Part shown: piece after piece, positions 32,775 to 41,567 of the stretch
Layout: each line of letters opens with the position of its first letter
How positions within the stretch are numbered: position 1 is the stretch's first letter
IMG/VR virus record: IMGVR_UViG_3300023174_000033
Span: 1-64,000 of that record
Length of the DNA: 64,000 bases
Source of the DNA: a virus
Direction: 5' to 3' (one strand)
The notes under the pieces: model-generated
Told to the model about the DNA's origin: nothing
What the model saw: the letters and a program-made list of their open reading frames with translations, nothing else
Databases searched by the model: none
Made by a program: the position numbers and the translations under genes

Positions 32775-33410
32775 TTAGAACTTATTTCTAATATCTTTTT
32801 GAGGATTATAACTACCAATACCAGCAATATCATCATCAGAATTATATCCAAACATTTTCATAATCAAGTCAAACATAAAAAGTGCAGCCCAACCTGCAGC
32901 TGCAAGTTCAATTGTTGTCATTAAACTAACATCCACAGCTAGAGATGTATTCATGGGTAATTTACCTAAAACGTGTAATGCATATGTAAGTATGATAGCT
33001 AAACCCATACCAGCTGACCCAGCAACATTAATCCCTAGAGCTTGTTTTATCCTACCAATAATCTTAACAGCCATGTTTTCATTTTCTTTAAAGTTTTCTG
33101 AAATGGTCTCTAATCCAAGTGCTTTAGTTAATTTCATAACATTCTCCTTGTTCATTTCTGGATTAACAGTACCAAATGTTTTCTTCATAAACTGCGCAAT
33201 CTTTCCAGCATCTTTATCAGATATGCCCTTGAATGAATCTTTGACTTCTTCAATCTTATTTCCTATTTTATCCACAAGATCACTATATAAGTCAGATATA
33301 CCAGCAAAAACATCCTTATAAGCATCACCAGCATGTTTAACAACATCTACTGGTAACATACCCATTTCTACTTCTTCATTAAACTTATTAAAGTTTCGTA
33401 TGTGTTTCAT
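32775..33410 (-). CDS. Leader-tagged membrane protein, paralog 2
   Basis: A 211-residue protein beginning MKHIRNFNKFNEEVEMGMLP. It shares the N-terminal block and the FGTxxxxMNKENVMKL block with 18634-19236. Two hydrophobic segments lie at about 131-150 and 160-180. The soluble N-terminal half is helical (amphipathic, Lys/Asp-rich). Function unknown. Confidence 0.7.
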   Translation of the reverse strand: MKHIRNFNKFNEEVEMGMLPVDVVKHAGDAYKDVFAGISDLYSDLVDKIGNKIEEVKDSFKGISDKDAGKIAQFMKKTFGTVNPEMNKENVMKLTKALGLETISENFKENENMAVKIIGRIKQALGINVAGSAGMGLAIILTYALHVLGKLPMNTSLAVDVSLMTTIELAAAGWAALFMFDLIMKMFGYNSDDDIAGIGSYNPQKDIRNKF

Positions 33411-33457
33411 ATTTATATCTATATCTTTTTTTATATATTATTTTCTAATCCCAAAAA

Positions 33458-34888
33458 TTATTTAGAAAAGAACTTTTTGATTTTAGAAAAAGTTGAAGTC
33501 TTTACACCACCCAATAATGTTTTTATCTCACTCATTAGTTCTTTACACTTTGAAATAGTCTCATTAACATCTTGTGGTTTACAATTATCTATGAGTTTAC
33601 TTATTTCCTTTGAATTTTCCCCAACAACAGAACTTACTTTACTATCCTTAATCTCATAAGCTGAATAACCTAGATAAGTAAAAAAGTCATTTATATTTGA
33701 TTTATCATATACTTTTGAACCTTTCATATTAGTTTCTACCCAATTAACTATTGATGAATATGTTGGTTCTTTTGTGAGTTCAGAATTTAATTTAGTCTCT
33801 ACTCTTCTTTTAGTTTCTCTATATTTCTTATCTTCTAACTCTCTTTCCCTTTCCCTTTTAATATCACCTTGCTCTTTCCATTTCTTTTGATTTTCCTTAT
33901 CTATAACTTCTTGTTTAGTCTTCTCTTCCTTTGATCTATTCTCTTTTTCAGTATTCTTTTGATTCCCTTTTTCAACTTCCTCAGCCCTTGAAATCTGTTT
34001 CGTCTGTTCATCATATTTCTCACCTAAATCTTTTAATAATTTAACCTTGTAATTGGCTAAAGAGTCTAACAAATCCTGTTGTGAACTACTCAACTTAATA
34101 CCAGGTAACTTATTATGTTTGGTTGTCTTATCTTGAATATCAAAAGTTATACCCGAAGCTAACTCTTTTATCTTATGAAAAAACCACCAGTTCCATAAAC
34201 AAATTAATAATTGAGACCCAAGAATAGCATTTCCAGCCCTACTACTACCAGTAAACTTTTTAATACTACTAAATATCTTACTGAAATTTCTCTTCAAATC
34301 CTTATCCAAGGACACTAAACTATAAAGTGATTTTTCAAAAAACTCACTATTTACAAAATCCCCCCAAGGTAAACTCTGAGTAGTCTTCTTACCAGAACTT
34401 AATTTGATGCCATCATTCTTCATAGTGACCTCATTATATCTAACCCCAAGTATAACCTCATCAAATATAACCTGTATCCTAGTAATGTATTTTTTAACAT
34501 TTACTATATCAGAAGTACACCTTTCCTCAAACTGTGAGTTATTAACTGTATCTGATTTACTTCTAGCATCACTCCAAGGAACTATCTTATACTTCTCCTT
34601 TAACTTATCAGAATCAAAATGAATGATAATCCTAATGGGTTCTTCAACACCATCTTGTATTCCAGCAAGTTGGTCCCTTGTTAAATATTGTCTACAAAAT
34701 GATATTGATTTATCTGCTACCTTACTCCACTCACCACTAGATGAATCACCAACATATCTAGCTATCATTCTATCCGATTTAAGAATCAAATAAAGATTTG
34801 ATAGGGTAGTATAATGATATAAGGTTTGTTTTGAAACCTCCTCATTTACCTTATCAAAATAATCTGAAAACCCATCTAAATATTTCAT
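33458..34888 (-). CDS. ADP-ribosyltransferase-like protein with leader and coiled coil
   Basis: A 476-residue protein beginning MKYLDGFSDYFDKVNEE. Residues 23-37 (LYHYTTLSNLYLILK) and SISFCRQYLT near 60 match the start of a phage ART-like family with the order LYHYT...ISFxR...; FEERC near 118 may hold the catalytic Glu. A hydrophobic helix near 225-245 and a long Lys/Glu coiled coil (about 285-360) follow, then a helical C-terminal domain. Two parts, an enzyme and a scaffold-like tail, seem joined. Confidence 0.6.
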   Translation of the reverse strand: MKYLDGFSDYFDKVNEEVSKQTLYHYTTLSNLYLILKSDRMIARYVGDSSSGEWSKVADKSISFCRQYLTRDQLAGIQDGVEEPIRIIIHFDSDKLKEKYKIVPWSDARSKSDTVNNSQFEERCTSDIVNVKKYITRIQVIFDEVILGVRYNEVTMKNDGIKLSSGKKTTQSLPWGDFVNSEFFEKSLYSLVSLDKDLKRNFSKIFSSIKKFTGSSRAGNAILGSQLLICLWNWWFFHKIKELASGITFDIQDKTTKHNKLPGIKLSSSQQDLLDSLANYKVKLLKDLGEKYDEQTKQISRAEEVEKGNQKNTEKENRSKEEKTKQEVIDKENQKKWKEQGDIKRERERELEDKKYRETKRRVETKLNSELTKEPTYSSIVNWVETNMKGSKVYDKSNINDFFTYLGYSAYEIKDSKVSSVVGENSKEISKLIDNCKPQDVNETISKCKELMSEIKTLLGGVKTSTFSKIKKFFSK

Positions 34889-35006
34889 ATAATTTTTATA
34901 TATTATTTTTTTATACCAAAACTTCTATTACCTTTGTCTTATCATTGAATTTTTTTAGAAAAACTTCTTATAATTATTCCGATATATACGAAAAATAAAA
35001 ATCTAA

Positions 35007-35963
35007 ATGAACCTTAAAGAACAACTACAAAACCAAATTAAGTTAAAGGGTGGATGGGTTAATACTCACGCACACTTTGATAGAGCTTTCTCATTAGATG
35101 GAGAATCTATCAATCACATTTATTCTCCTCTTAAAGAGAAATGGTCTTTAGTTGATTCATTAAAAAAGTTATCCTCTGTTGAGGATATTTTTTTGCGTAT
35201 GGAAAAAGCTACCCAACTAATGAATCAACAAGGATGCCAAGCAATCGGATCATTCATTGACGTGGATGAAGCTATTGAAGATAAAGCAATACTAGCCACA
35301 GAAATGCTAAAATCTAAATGGGGCGATAAAATCAAAATGAAATTTATGAATCAAACCCTTAAAGGAGTTATTGAAAAAGAAGCTAGATATTGGTTTGATA
35401 AATCCTCTGAATATGTAGATATAATAGGAGGACTACCAGGCAAAGATGGTGGTAGAGAAAAACAACATTTAGACATAATCTTATCTACAGGCAAACGATT
35501 AAATAAAAGAGTTCACGTTCATGTAGACCAACTAAATACCGATATGGAATGTGAAACTGAACTTCTAGCAAAGAAAACAATTGAATGGGGTATGGAAGGT
35601 AAAGTCACCGCAATTCACTCAATATCACTAGCTTGTCATAAAAAACCAAAAAGAGACCATATCTATAAACTAATGAAACAAGCTGACCTATCAGTTATCG
35701 CTTGTCCTATAGCTTGGATTGACCACCCTAGAACTGAAAGATTATCTCCTACACATAATGCAATTACACCAGTAGATGAAATGATTGAATGGGGTATTAA
35801 GGTAGGTATTGGCACTGATAATATAAATGATATTTATAAACCCTTTGGCGATGGCGATATGTGGACCGAACTTAAAGTATTACTAGAAGCTTGTAAGATT
35901 TATGATATTGATACGTTGGTGGATATATCAACTAAAAACGGATTAGAAATATTAGGACTATAA
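35007..35963 (+). CDS. Amidohydrolase, cytosine-deaminase-like
   Basis: A 318-residue metal-dependent hydrolase. Visible metal ligands are HAHFD (residues 21-25), HVHVDQ (near 172-177), AIHSIS (near 207-212) and GTDNINDIY (near 271-279), which is the amidohydrolase order of HxH, H, H and D. The NTHAHFDRAF opening resembles CodA/cytosine deaminase and N-isopropylammelide hydrolases. Cytosine or a related base is a fair guess for the substrate. It would fit with pyrF and prs in pyrimidine supply. Confidence 0.8.
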   Translation: MNLKEQLQNQIKLKGGWVNTHAHFDRAFSLDGESINHIYSPLKEKWSLVDSLKKLSSVEDIFLRMEKATQLMNQQGCQAIGSFIDVDEAIEDKAILATEMLKSKWGDKIKMKFMNQTLKGVIEKEARYWFDKSSEYVDIIGGLPGKDGGREKQHLDIILSTGKRLNKRVHVHVDQLNTDMECETELLAKKTIEWGMEGKVTAIHSISLACHKKPKRDHIYKLMKQADLSVIACPIAWIDHPRTERLSPTHNAITPVDEMIEWGIKVGIGTDNINDIYKPFGDGDMWTELKVLLEACKIYDIDTLVDISTKNGLEILGL

Positions 35964-35971
35964 GTTTATTT

Positions 35972-36000
35972 AAAACCCCACCAGTTCTGATGGGATTTTT
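35972..36000 (+). terminator. Rho-independent terminator
   Basis: CCCA-C-CAG and CTG-A-TGGG pair with one mismatch, then ATTTTTT. It follows the amidohydrolase stop. Confidence 0.6.
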
Positions 36001-36036
36001 TATTCTATAATAATAGGATTAAACCAAAAAAATAAC

Positions 36037-36044
36037 TATATTTG
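36037..36044 (+). promoter_or_regulatory. Promoter -7 box
   Basis: TATATTTG, six bases before the ATG at 36051. No clear -33 TTTG is seen. Confidence 0.6.
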
Positions 36045-36050
36045 TATACT

Positions 36051-36635
36051 ATGTCAAACAACAGCCAAACATTATCTGAACTCTTTAATGAATCATTTTA
36101 TCTACCAGTTTATAAGAGGTGGAGAGTTGATAAGGAAAAAGCAGGTAAAGATATCGTAGGTGAAGAGTATGAGAAATTCAGAAAGAATTACTATACACAA
36201 AAAGGTTTAAAAGCCCTTAAAGGTAAAAGAGTCTTTGGTGATATGAATCCTGACCTGGTTGTATATAAAGGTGATGAAATTGTTATTGTTGAAGAATGTA
36301 AGGGACATTACGTTGATAAATGTTTCCTTGAAAGAGCTATAGGTGATGCTGTTAAAATCTTCAGATGGTGTTTAGAGAATAAAAAATCAATGCCTTATTT
36401 TGTTTTGAGTTGTGCTACTAATCTAAAGACTTTCAACCCAATCTTCAATCATATCGTTGATAACTATAGGAAAGATTTATCCGATATCCTTAAAGAGAAG
36501 TTTGTTTACCTACCACTATGTGACCACGGCAGATTACCTAAAAATAGTTATTTCACTAACCCAGATAATAACTTTAAAATTGATCAAAACCTTGTAGATA
36601 AACAAGAAGAGATTATCTCAAATATTACAAAGTAA
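36051..36635 (+). CDS. Putative PD-(D/E)xK nuclease, possible restriction enzyme
   Basis: A 194-residue protein. MNPDLVVYKGDEIVIVEECK (about residues 63-82) has the PD-(D/E)xK order: Asp, then E-x-K at the end of the next strand. The gene is convergent with a DNA methyltransferase gene and overlaps it by 11 nt, so a type II restriction-modification pair is plausible. It starts at the ATG at 36051, right after a promoter. Known restriction families were not matched by eye. Confidence 0.5.
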   Translation: MSNNSQTLSELFNESFYLPVYKRWRVDKEKAGKDIVGEEYEKFRKNYYTQKGLKALKGKRVFGDMNPDLVVYKGDEIVIVEECKGHYVDKCFLERAIGDAVKIFRWCLENKKSMPYFVLSCATNLKTFNPIFNHIVDNYRKDLSDILKEKFVYLPLCDHGRLPKNSYFTNPDNNFKIDQNLVDKQEEIISNITK

Positions 36636-37680
36636 TATAATCAAAACTCTCTCCAATTGACAAAACCTTTTTAATTCTTGGTTTTGTTATTGATTCACAT
36701 ATATTTGATTCGTTATTCGTAACCAGAATAAACTTACGGTTTGATTCTGGATTTTCTCTATTGTATTCCAATACAGCCTGACCTAAAGTACCACTACCAG
36801 CAAAAAAATCCAATATAACCGAATCATTCCTAGATGCAATCTCTATAATCCGTTTAATTAGTTTAACTGGTTTAGGATAAAGGAAACTAGCTTCAACCTT
36901 TAGAATATCTTCTAAATCCTTTGTACCATCTTGAGTATATCCAACATCTTGACCTAACCAAAGGTTTCTAATACCCCTTCCTTTAGAATTCCCTAGAAAA
37001 GTTTTCTTGGTAGGACAAGAATCACCTTTCTCACCCCAATAGATTAGGTTTTCCTTAACTAATGTGTTATACCATTCTTCTTCAGAGTAATTCCAACCTT
37101 TAGTCCACTTAACACCAGTGGGAGATTCAACTGTATAAACCTTCTTGGTTTTCTTTTTAAATAACTGAACTCCTTTCCTCCAAGGCCCCCTAGGATCATT
37201 ATCCCAATTCTTATATACTTTAGCGTATTCAGGATCTAATGGATCATTATTGATAATTACTTTCTTTGGATTCTTACAGTAAACCAAAATTGATTCTGTT
37301 TGACTAGATATACCTTGTTTATCATTTGATACGGTGTATTTACATTGCCAAACTATAGTGGATAAATGATTCTTTATATCAAAAATAGTATCACAAAGAA
37401 TCCTCAAATAAGGAGCATTCTTATCATTTATATTGATGAATATAAGTCCATCCTCGGTAAGCAATTCTTTGGATAATTCAAGTCTTGGTTTCAAGAAGTC
37501 TAACCAAGATTGCATACCATTAAATGAGTCTTTATACTTACCCATTTTTTTACCAGTGTTATAAGGGGGATCTATACTGATTAACTGTATCTTTCCCTTT
37601 AATTCCTCTCTGAATTTATTTAGAAAATCTAAATTATCAGAATTGAATAAATAATTCCTATTCAAATTAATCATACTCAT
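36625..37680 (-). CDS. DNA methyltransferase, beta-class (adenine-type)
   Basis: About 351 residues from the ATG at 37680; a start at 37674 is also possible. DPPYNTG is at about residues 37-43 and the SAM motif LDFFAGSGTLGQAV near 303, as in type II/III Mod-like adenine methyltransferases. A target-recognition region with many Lys and Trp lies between. A promoter precedes it. The tail-to-tail nuclease-like gene at 36051 may be its restriction partner. Confidence 0.88.
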   Translation of the reverse strand: MSMINLNRNYLFNSDNLDFLNKFREELKGKIQLISIDPPYNTGKKMGKYKDSFNGMQSWLDFLKPRLELSKELLTEDGLIFININDKNAPYLRILCDTIFDIKNHLSTIVWQCKYTVSNDKQGISSQTESILVYCKNPKKVIINNDPLDPEYAKVYKNWDNDPRGPWRKGVQLFKKKTKKVYTVESPTGVKWTKGWNYSEEEWYNTLVKENLIYWGEKGDSCPTKKTFLGNSKGRGIRNLWLGQDVGYTQDGTKDLEDILKVEASFLYPKPVKLIKRIIEIASRNDSVILDFFAGSGTLGQAVLEYNRENPESNRKFILVTNNESNICESITKPRIKKVLSIGESFDYITL

Positions 37681-37687
37681 TATATCA

Positions 37688-37719
37688 CAAATATAAGCTA
37701 ATGTCTGGTTTTTTACAAA
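37688..37719 (-). promoter_or_regulatory. Bacteroidota-type promoter (minus strand)
   Basis: On the minus strand, TTTG (37719-37716), a 20-nt spacer and TATATTTG (37695-37688), seven bases before the ATG at 37680. This decides the methyltransferase start. Confidence 0.75.
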
Positions 37720-37747
37720 ATATATTTTAAAATCCATAAAATATCAT

Positions 37748-37755
37748 TATCTTTG
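37748..37755 (+). promoter_or_regulatory. Promoter -7 box
   Basis: TATCTTTG, seven bases before the ATG at 37763. It lies back to back with the minus-strand promoter at 37688-37719. Confidence 0.65.
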
Positions 37756-37762
37756 TATTCAT

Positions 37763-38077
37763 ATGTTTATACTAATCTCTTCCATAATAATCCTTTTAAT
37801 TTCAAGGAAATACTTTCCAACCTATAAAGACACCATCAATAAGATAGTAATTGTTCTATCTGTTTGGTTGACTCTAGGAACAATCTTGAAACACTTTCTA
37901 GCTGATGAACCTAGTAGAAAATACACAGACGTGGAAATGGCCCAGAACTTGATTAAAGAAGATCCAGAGTTTAAGAAAGCTAAAATGAAGATCCTTGATG
38001 ATGGAAGTGTTAAGATCAGTGTTAAAAAGAAAAAGTGGTTTCTTTTGAAAGATGGCGTATTGACCAGTTTGAGATAA
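37763..38077 (+). CDS. Small membrane protein
   Basis: A 104-residue protein with two hydrophobic helices (residues 1-14 and about 27-43), then a soluble basic C-terminus (KISVKKKKWFLLKDG). It has its own promoter. No family recognised. Confidence 0.65.
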   Translation: MFILISSIIILLISRKYFPTYKDTINKIVIVLSVWLTLGTILKHFLADEPSRKYTDVEMAQNLIKEDPEFKKAKMKILDDGSVKISVKKKKWFLLKDGVLTSLR

Positions 38078-38099
38078 ATAAATAAATTTTGTTATAAAA

Positions 38100-38354
38100 A
38101 TGGCAACATTAGAAACACAATATAAAAATTGGTTGGAAAACAATGAACCAATTGAATACTCTGAATGGTTAGAAAAATTCAGTGAGATACATCATCTGGA
38201 TAAGATTATCAAGAAACCTTGTAAGATGGATCATAATGGAGAATGTTTAATATGTGATTGTTGGCCATCTAATTGCGCCTATAAAAGATATCTCAACCAG
38301 GATTATAAATATGAATCAAAAGAAGAGTTAGAAAAAATGTTTAAGGATTTATAA
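38100..38354 (+). CDS. Small Cys-rich protein, possible zinc binder
   Basis: An 84-residue protein. Residues about 41-62 contain C-x3-H-x3-E-C-x2-C-x-C-x4-C (CKMDHNGECLICDCWPSNC), which could bind zinc. The N-terminal part is acidic. Function unknown; it follows the membrane protein by 22 nt. Confidence 0.6.
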   Translation: MATLETQYKNWLENNEPIEYSEWLEKFSEIHHLDKIIKKPCKMDHNGECLICDCWPSNCAYKRYLNQDYKYESKEELEKMFKDL

Positions 38355-38492
38355 TCATTCAAACCACCCATCCATAATTCCAAGTTTGATATCTGAATAG
38401 GAATTAAGAATATAAAAAGTCAATAAGATGACTAAAATAACTTTCCAATTATTTCTGAATAAGCTTACTATATCTGTTAATAAATTTCTCAT
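38355..38492 (-). CDS. Short single-pass membrane protein
   Basis: A 45-residue protein reading MRNLLTDIVSLFRNNWKVI..., one transmembrane helix (about 17-31) and an end SDIKLGIMDGWFE. The D-I-K-x-G-I-x-D-G-W ending recurs in short phage membrane proteins I have seen in Bacteroidota phages. It ends exactly at the stop of the convergent gene. Function unknown. Confidence 0.6.
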   Translation of the reverse strand: MRNLLTDIVSLFRNNWKVILVILLTFYILNSYSDIKLGIMDGWFE

Positions 38493-38506
38493 TGATAATT
38501 AAATAT

Positions 38507-38893
38507 TTAAATCTTTCCTTTAACCATATCCAAATCAACTGGCTTATCCATATTATCCATTGCCATAATGATATTACCATCTTCATGTAGAACAGCAATT
38601 AATTTATCCTCCTCTTCGATAAGGGTCATTTCTCTTTCCCCTTTAACATAAGCATCCCAATACTTCTTAGTCTGCTCATCGTTTCTAACGGATAAACTCC
38701 ATAATACAGGCTGTCCATGTTCCTTAGACCACTGATGAACTGCACCAACAAAAGCTGCAAAGTCATCGGGATAATATGTATCTGGTCCTAATTCAGGATA
38801 AACAGTTTCTTTATCATACATACCACCATCTGGCATTCTTACCATATCCTCGGGCATATCACTTTCAAATACTTTGAATGTTTTAAATCTCAT
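38507..38893 (-). CDS. Leader-tagged acidic protein
   Basis: A 128-residue protein beginning MRFKTFKVFESDMPED (VFE at 8-10). The body is acidic with Met and Trp (FAAFVGAVHQWSKEHGQPV) and has a mixed alpha/beta look. No family recognised. It ends close to the small membrane protein gene at 38355 on the same strand. Confidence 0.65.
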   Translation of the reverse strand: MRFKTFKVFESDMPEDMVRMPDGGMYDKETVYPELGPDTYYPDDFAAFVGAVHQWSKEHGQPVLWSLSVRNDEQTKKYWDAYVKGEREMTLIEEEDKLIAVLHEDGNIIMAMDNMDKPVDLDMVKGKI

Positions 38894-38914
38894 AATATTT
38901 TCTTTTTTATATTA

Positions 38915-39092
38915 TCACCATAGTGATTTATATAGATTTTCTTTAATGTAAGTGCATAGTTTCCCTCTTATGGGTTTAATACCATTTTTTAAATTGCTCC
39001 CATTTGTTTCTCTATTCGGTATCCTATTTCTTCTAAAGTTACCTAAATCTACTTGTTCACATTCTCCAGTCTTATCTGTGCCACTAATGTGG
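38915..39092 (-). pseudogene. Possible decayed coding fragment
   Basis: On the minus strand a frame reads ISGTDKTGECEQVDLGNF and about 40 more residues to a TGA at 38915, but no start codon is present and a stop lies just upstream. This 280-nt gap otherwise shows no gene. It may be the end of a lost gene; the evidence is weak. Confidence 0.25.
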
Positions 39093-39172
39093 ACTTATTT
39101 GTGCTAGTGCTACTATTCAAATCAAATAACTGTAAGTATATATTATTAATTAATAATATGTTTTTTCTAAAA

Positions 39173-39385
39173 TTAAAGATTCTCGGATGCTTGTCTGGCT
39201 TCTTCTAATGTAGAGAAACACTGCCACTCACTATTATTTTCAAAACGAGTTCTAGCACATTCATCAAGTGGCCCACCAATTGCCCAAGTTTCTGTTTCTT
39301 GAATTGTTAATTGTCCACATATAAACTTTTTTTCTTTTACTTTTTGGTAAACCTCACCACTCGCTAATACATATATCTTTGCCAT
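39173..39385 (-). CDS. Small protein, unknown function
   Basis: A 70-residue protein (MAKIYVLASGEVYQKVKEKK... ending FSTLEEARQASENL). Two beta strands and an amphipathic helix at the end can be guessed. No tag and no family recognised. Confidence 0.6.
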   Translation of the reverse strand: MAKIYVLASGEVYQKVKEKKFICGQLTIQETETWAIGGPLDECARTRFENNSEWQCFSTLEEARQASENL

Positions 39386-39447
39386 TTTAGAATCTATATT
39401 TAAATCTATATATTATTTGGTGAAAATTAATATATAGATCTATCCAT

Positions 39448-39819
39448 ATGAAATACCTAAAAATATTTGAAAGTTTTACAAGTGATAAATTTGAAGATCA
39501 AATTGAAGATTTATTTATTGGAATAACTGATGAATTAGGATCAGATATAGGTATTCATGTGGTTATGGATCTATTTGATGTTGGTCCAAGAACTGAACGA
39601 CTACAAGTAAAGATATTCTTTCCACATGGATATGAACCATCACCTATGGATGTTTATTATAAAATAAGAAATGAACTGGTACCAATCCATAACAAAATAA
39701 TGAAAGATTATGGATTAAAGTTCAGTGGTTGTTCACAATTATATAGACGTGGTGACCCTAAATACTATGGGGTGATGAATTTAATTTATTATAAGAATGA
39801 AGTATCTGAAGAAGTTTGA
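39448..39819 (+). CDS. Leader-tagged modular protein, cluster gene 1
   Basis: A 123-residue protein beginning MKYLKIFESF (IFE at 6-8). The body (EDQIEDLFIGITDELG ... VKIFFPHG) resembles the N-terminal third of the next gene (LEDIEDLFLEFADEGK ... VSVRIFPQT), so the two are probably related. It overlaps that gene by 23 nt. It opens a run of seven tagged genes up to 44022. Confidence 0.7.
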   Translation: MKYLKIFESFTSDKFEDQIEDLFIGITDELGSDIGIHVVMDLFDVGPRTERLQVKIFFPHGYEPSPMDVYYKIRNELVPIHNKIMKDYGLKFSGCSQLYRRGDPKYYGVMNLIYYKNEVSEEV

Positions 39820-40654
39820 GGGGTTTGACTATCATGGTCCACAATATGCAAAGACTATTTGTGATGGTTGGGGTATTGATTTAGAAGACATAGAAGACCT
39901 TTTTCTTGAATTTGCAGATGAAGGTAAAGTTCTTATTCATCCTATGATAGTAAATAAGGAGTTACGGGTTACTATCCATTCTATTTGGAAAGATTTAAAT
40001 GATTCTGATTGGTTATATAATCCTCTTTGGGATGGGAGGTTTGGGTCTATTAAAAGAAGGTTGAGACAAATGGGTCTTGATATGAACTTAGAGACTAAAA
40101 ACTTACCACAAAGATTTGTTAGTGTTAGGATTTTTCCACAAACTGAGAGAAAAAGAACCTACACTAAAACTGATATAGTTACAGAATCATTTGGTAGATT
40201 TCAATTGGATGAAATCAGCAAACAAGAATATTATTCGATTTTGGATAATAATCCTTTGGTTTATATGCCAGAGAGTAAGGTTTTAGAATTTAAAAGTAAG
40301 CTATCAAAAGAATATAAATTACTTTATGCTCGTGGTGATAAAAAAGATACTGTGGAATACTTCCGAGCTGAATATGAAACAGAAATAGATTATCATTTTA
40401 CCTGCAAAAATTTTAGTATAAAAAAGAAATCCCAAGGTCAAGGTGTGGATGAATCTTGTTATATAATGTTCTACAATTACGAAGAGTTTACATCACACGC
40501 AGCTCCCAAATCTCATATTGAAACACTACCCGACCAACAACGAATAAGTTTTCAAAAGAAATTTTACTTTAGATTTGAAGAATCTGACTTCAATCAAATG
40601 TGTAAAAACCCACAAATCCTTTTGGATTACTTAAATAATTTAGACTTATCATGA
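39797..40654 (+). CDS. Leader-tagged two-module protein, cluster gene 2
   Basis: A 285-residue protein beginning MKYLKKFEGF. The first ~125 residues pair with the gene at 39448. Then TESFGRFQLDEISKQEY (near 134-150) looks like a second, internal leader joint, followed by a module ending FRFEESDFNQMCKNPQILLDYL. That second module matches residues 10-140 of the 553-residue protein at 41568. The protein is thus a fusion of two tagged units. Confidence 0.7.
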   Translation: MKYLKKFEGFDYHGPQYAKTICDGWGIDLEDIEDLFLEFADEGKVLIHPMIVNKELRVTIHSIWKDLNDSDWLYNPLWDGRFGSIKRRLRQMGLDMNLETKNLPQRFVSVRIFPQTERKRTYTKTDIVTESFGRFQLDEISKQEYYSILDNNPLVYMPESKVLEFKSKLSKEYKLLYARGDKKDTVEYFRAEYETEIDYHFTCKNFSIKKKSQGQGVDESCYIMFYNYEEFTSHAAPKSHIETLPDQQRISFQKKFYFRFEESDFNQMCKNPQILLDYLNNLDLS

Positions 40655-41097
40655 AACATTTAAAACTATTTGAATCATTTGGTGGTGAACCTTACTTTAG
40701 AATTGAGGTTGCTGAATTCAATCAAGATGATAAGTGTGAATTATTTAATACTAATGAAGTTTCAAAGATTATAGAATTACTAAAAGGATTTGGATATGAA
40801 GTAGAACTAGAAAATATCTTCTATAATCCAACAGAAAACCCAAATAAATCATTTAGGATTAGAGGTAAAAAAACATCACCTTTAGCTAAAGGTGATGGAT
40901 ATTATAAAGATGAAGTTATTCTGTATAAAGTGGAAGATGAATACTTTGATGTGTTTGTAAAGAAGATTACCGGAATACCAGAACAATCAAGATTAGAAAG
41001 ATTGAGAGGTCATAAAGCTATACCACTAACAGATATGGATTATTTAAGGGCAGACCAGTTAGATGGGTTAGAAGAATTATTTAAGGATAGATTATAA
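40651..41097 (+). CDS. Leader-tagged modular protein, cluster gene 3
   Basis: A 148-residue protein beginning MKHLKLFESFGGEPYF. Its C-terminal half (EDEYFDVFVKKI ... YLRADQLDGLEELFKDRL) carries the E-D-E-[FY]-x-V ... [DC]-Q-[FL]-D-G-L module seen in three further cluster proteins. It is coupled to the previous gene by a 4-nt overlap. Confidence 0.7.
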   Translation: MKHLKLFESFGGEPYFRIEVAEFNQDDKCELFNTNEVSKIIELLKGFGYEVELENIFYNPTENPNKSFRIRGKKTSPLAKGDGYYKDEVILYKVEDEYFDVFVKKITGIPEQSRLERLRGHKAIPLTDMDYLRADQLDGLEELFKDRL

Positions 41098-41100
41098 GGT

Positions 41101-41553
41101 TTACTTTTTTACATTATCCTTCTCAACCTTTTCAACTATTTCATTTGAAAACTTCTCAAAGTTCTTAATAATACCCATTAAATCTTGAAGTTCCATTCTG
41201 ATGTGAATACTAGTTAATTGCATATCAGTTCCTATAACATTGTAATCAACTAAACACAATACATAAGGCGTGTCATCTTGGACCCCTCTAATAAGAAATG
41301 TTGCAATAAAAATAACCCTTCCAATTTTAGTTTGTTTATTCCAATTCAAAATTATTTGAGTAGGATGCTCACCACCTATTTGATTGGTTCTCATTCCATT
41401 ACGATTTGCATTCAATGCAAAAGCTTGATAAATCTTTCCACTAAAACCAACTCTTTGAGTATTCTTATAAGACTGATCAAACTTCCATTTTGGAACAAAC
41501 TCAAGTTCAAAATCCCCAGTTTCAAATTCCTCAAATACTTTTAAGTATAACAT
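41101..41553 (-). CDS. Leader-tagged protein, antisense member of the cluster
   Basis: A 150-residue protein beginning MLYLKVFEEFE (VFE at 6-8). It is the only minus-strand gene in the cluster. The body is beta-rich (RVIFIATFLIRGVQDDTPYVLCLV) and unlike its neighbours. No family recognised. Confidence 0.65.
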   Translation of the reverse strand: MLYLKVFEEFETGDFELEFVPKWKFDQSYKNTQRVGFSGKIYQAFALNANRNGMRTNQIGGEHPTQIILNWNKQTKIGRVIFIATFLIRGVQDDTPYVLCLVDYNVIGTDMQLTSIHIRMELQDLMGIIKNFEKFSNEIVEKVEKDNVKK

Positions 41554-41567
41554 ATTAATATATATTA

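Noticed and set aside
38894-39172. A full gene in the 280-nt gap
   Set aside because: Only a start-less minus-strand frame is visible; listed as a weak fragment.
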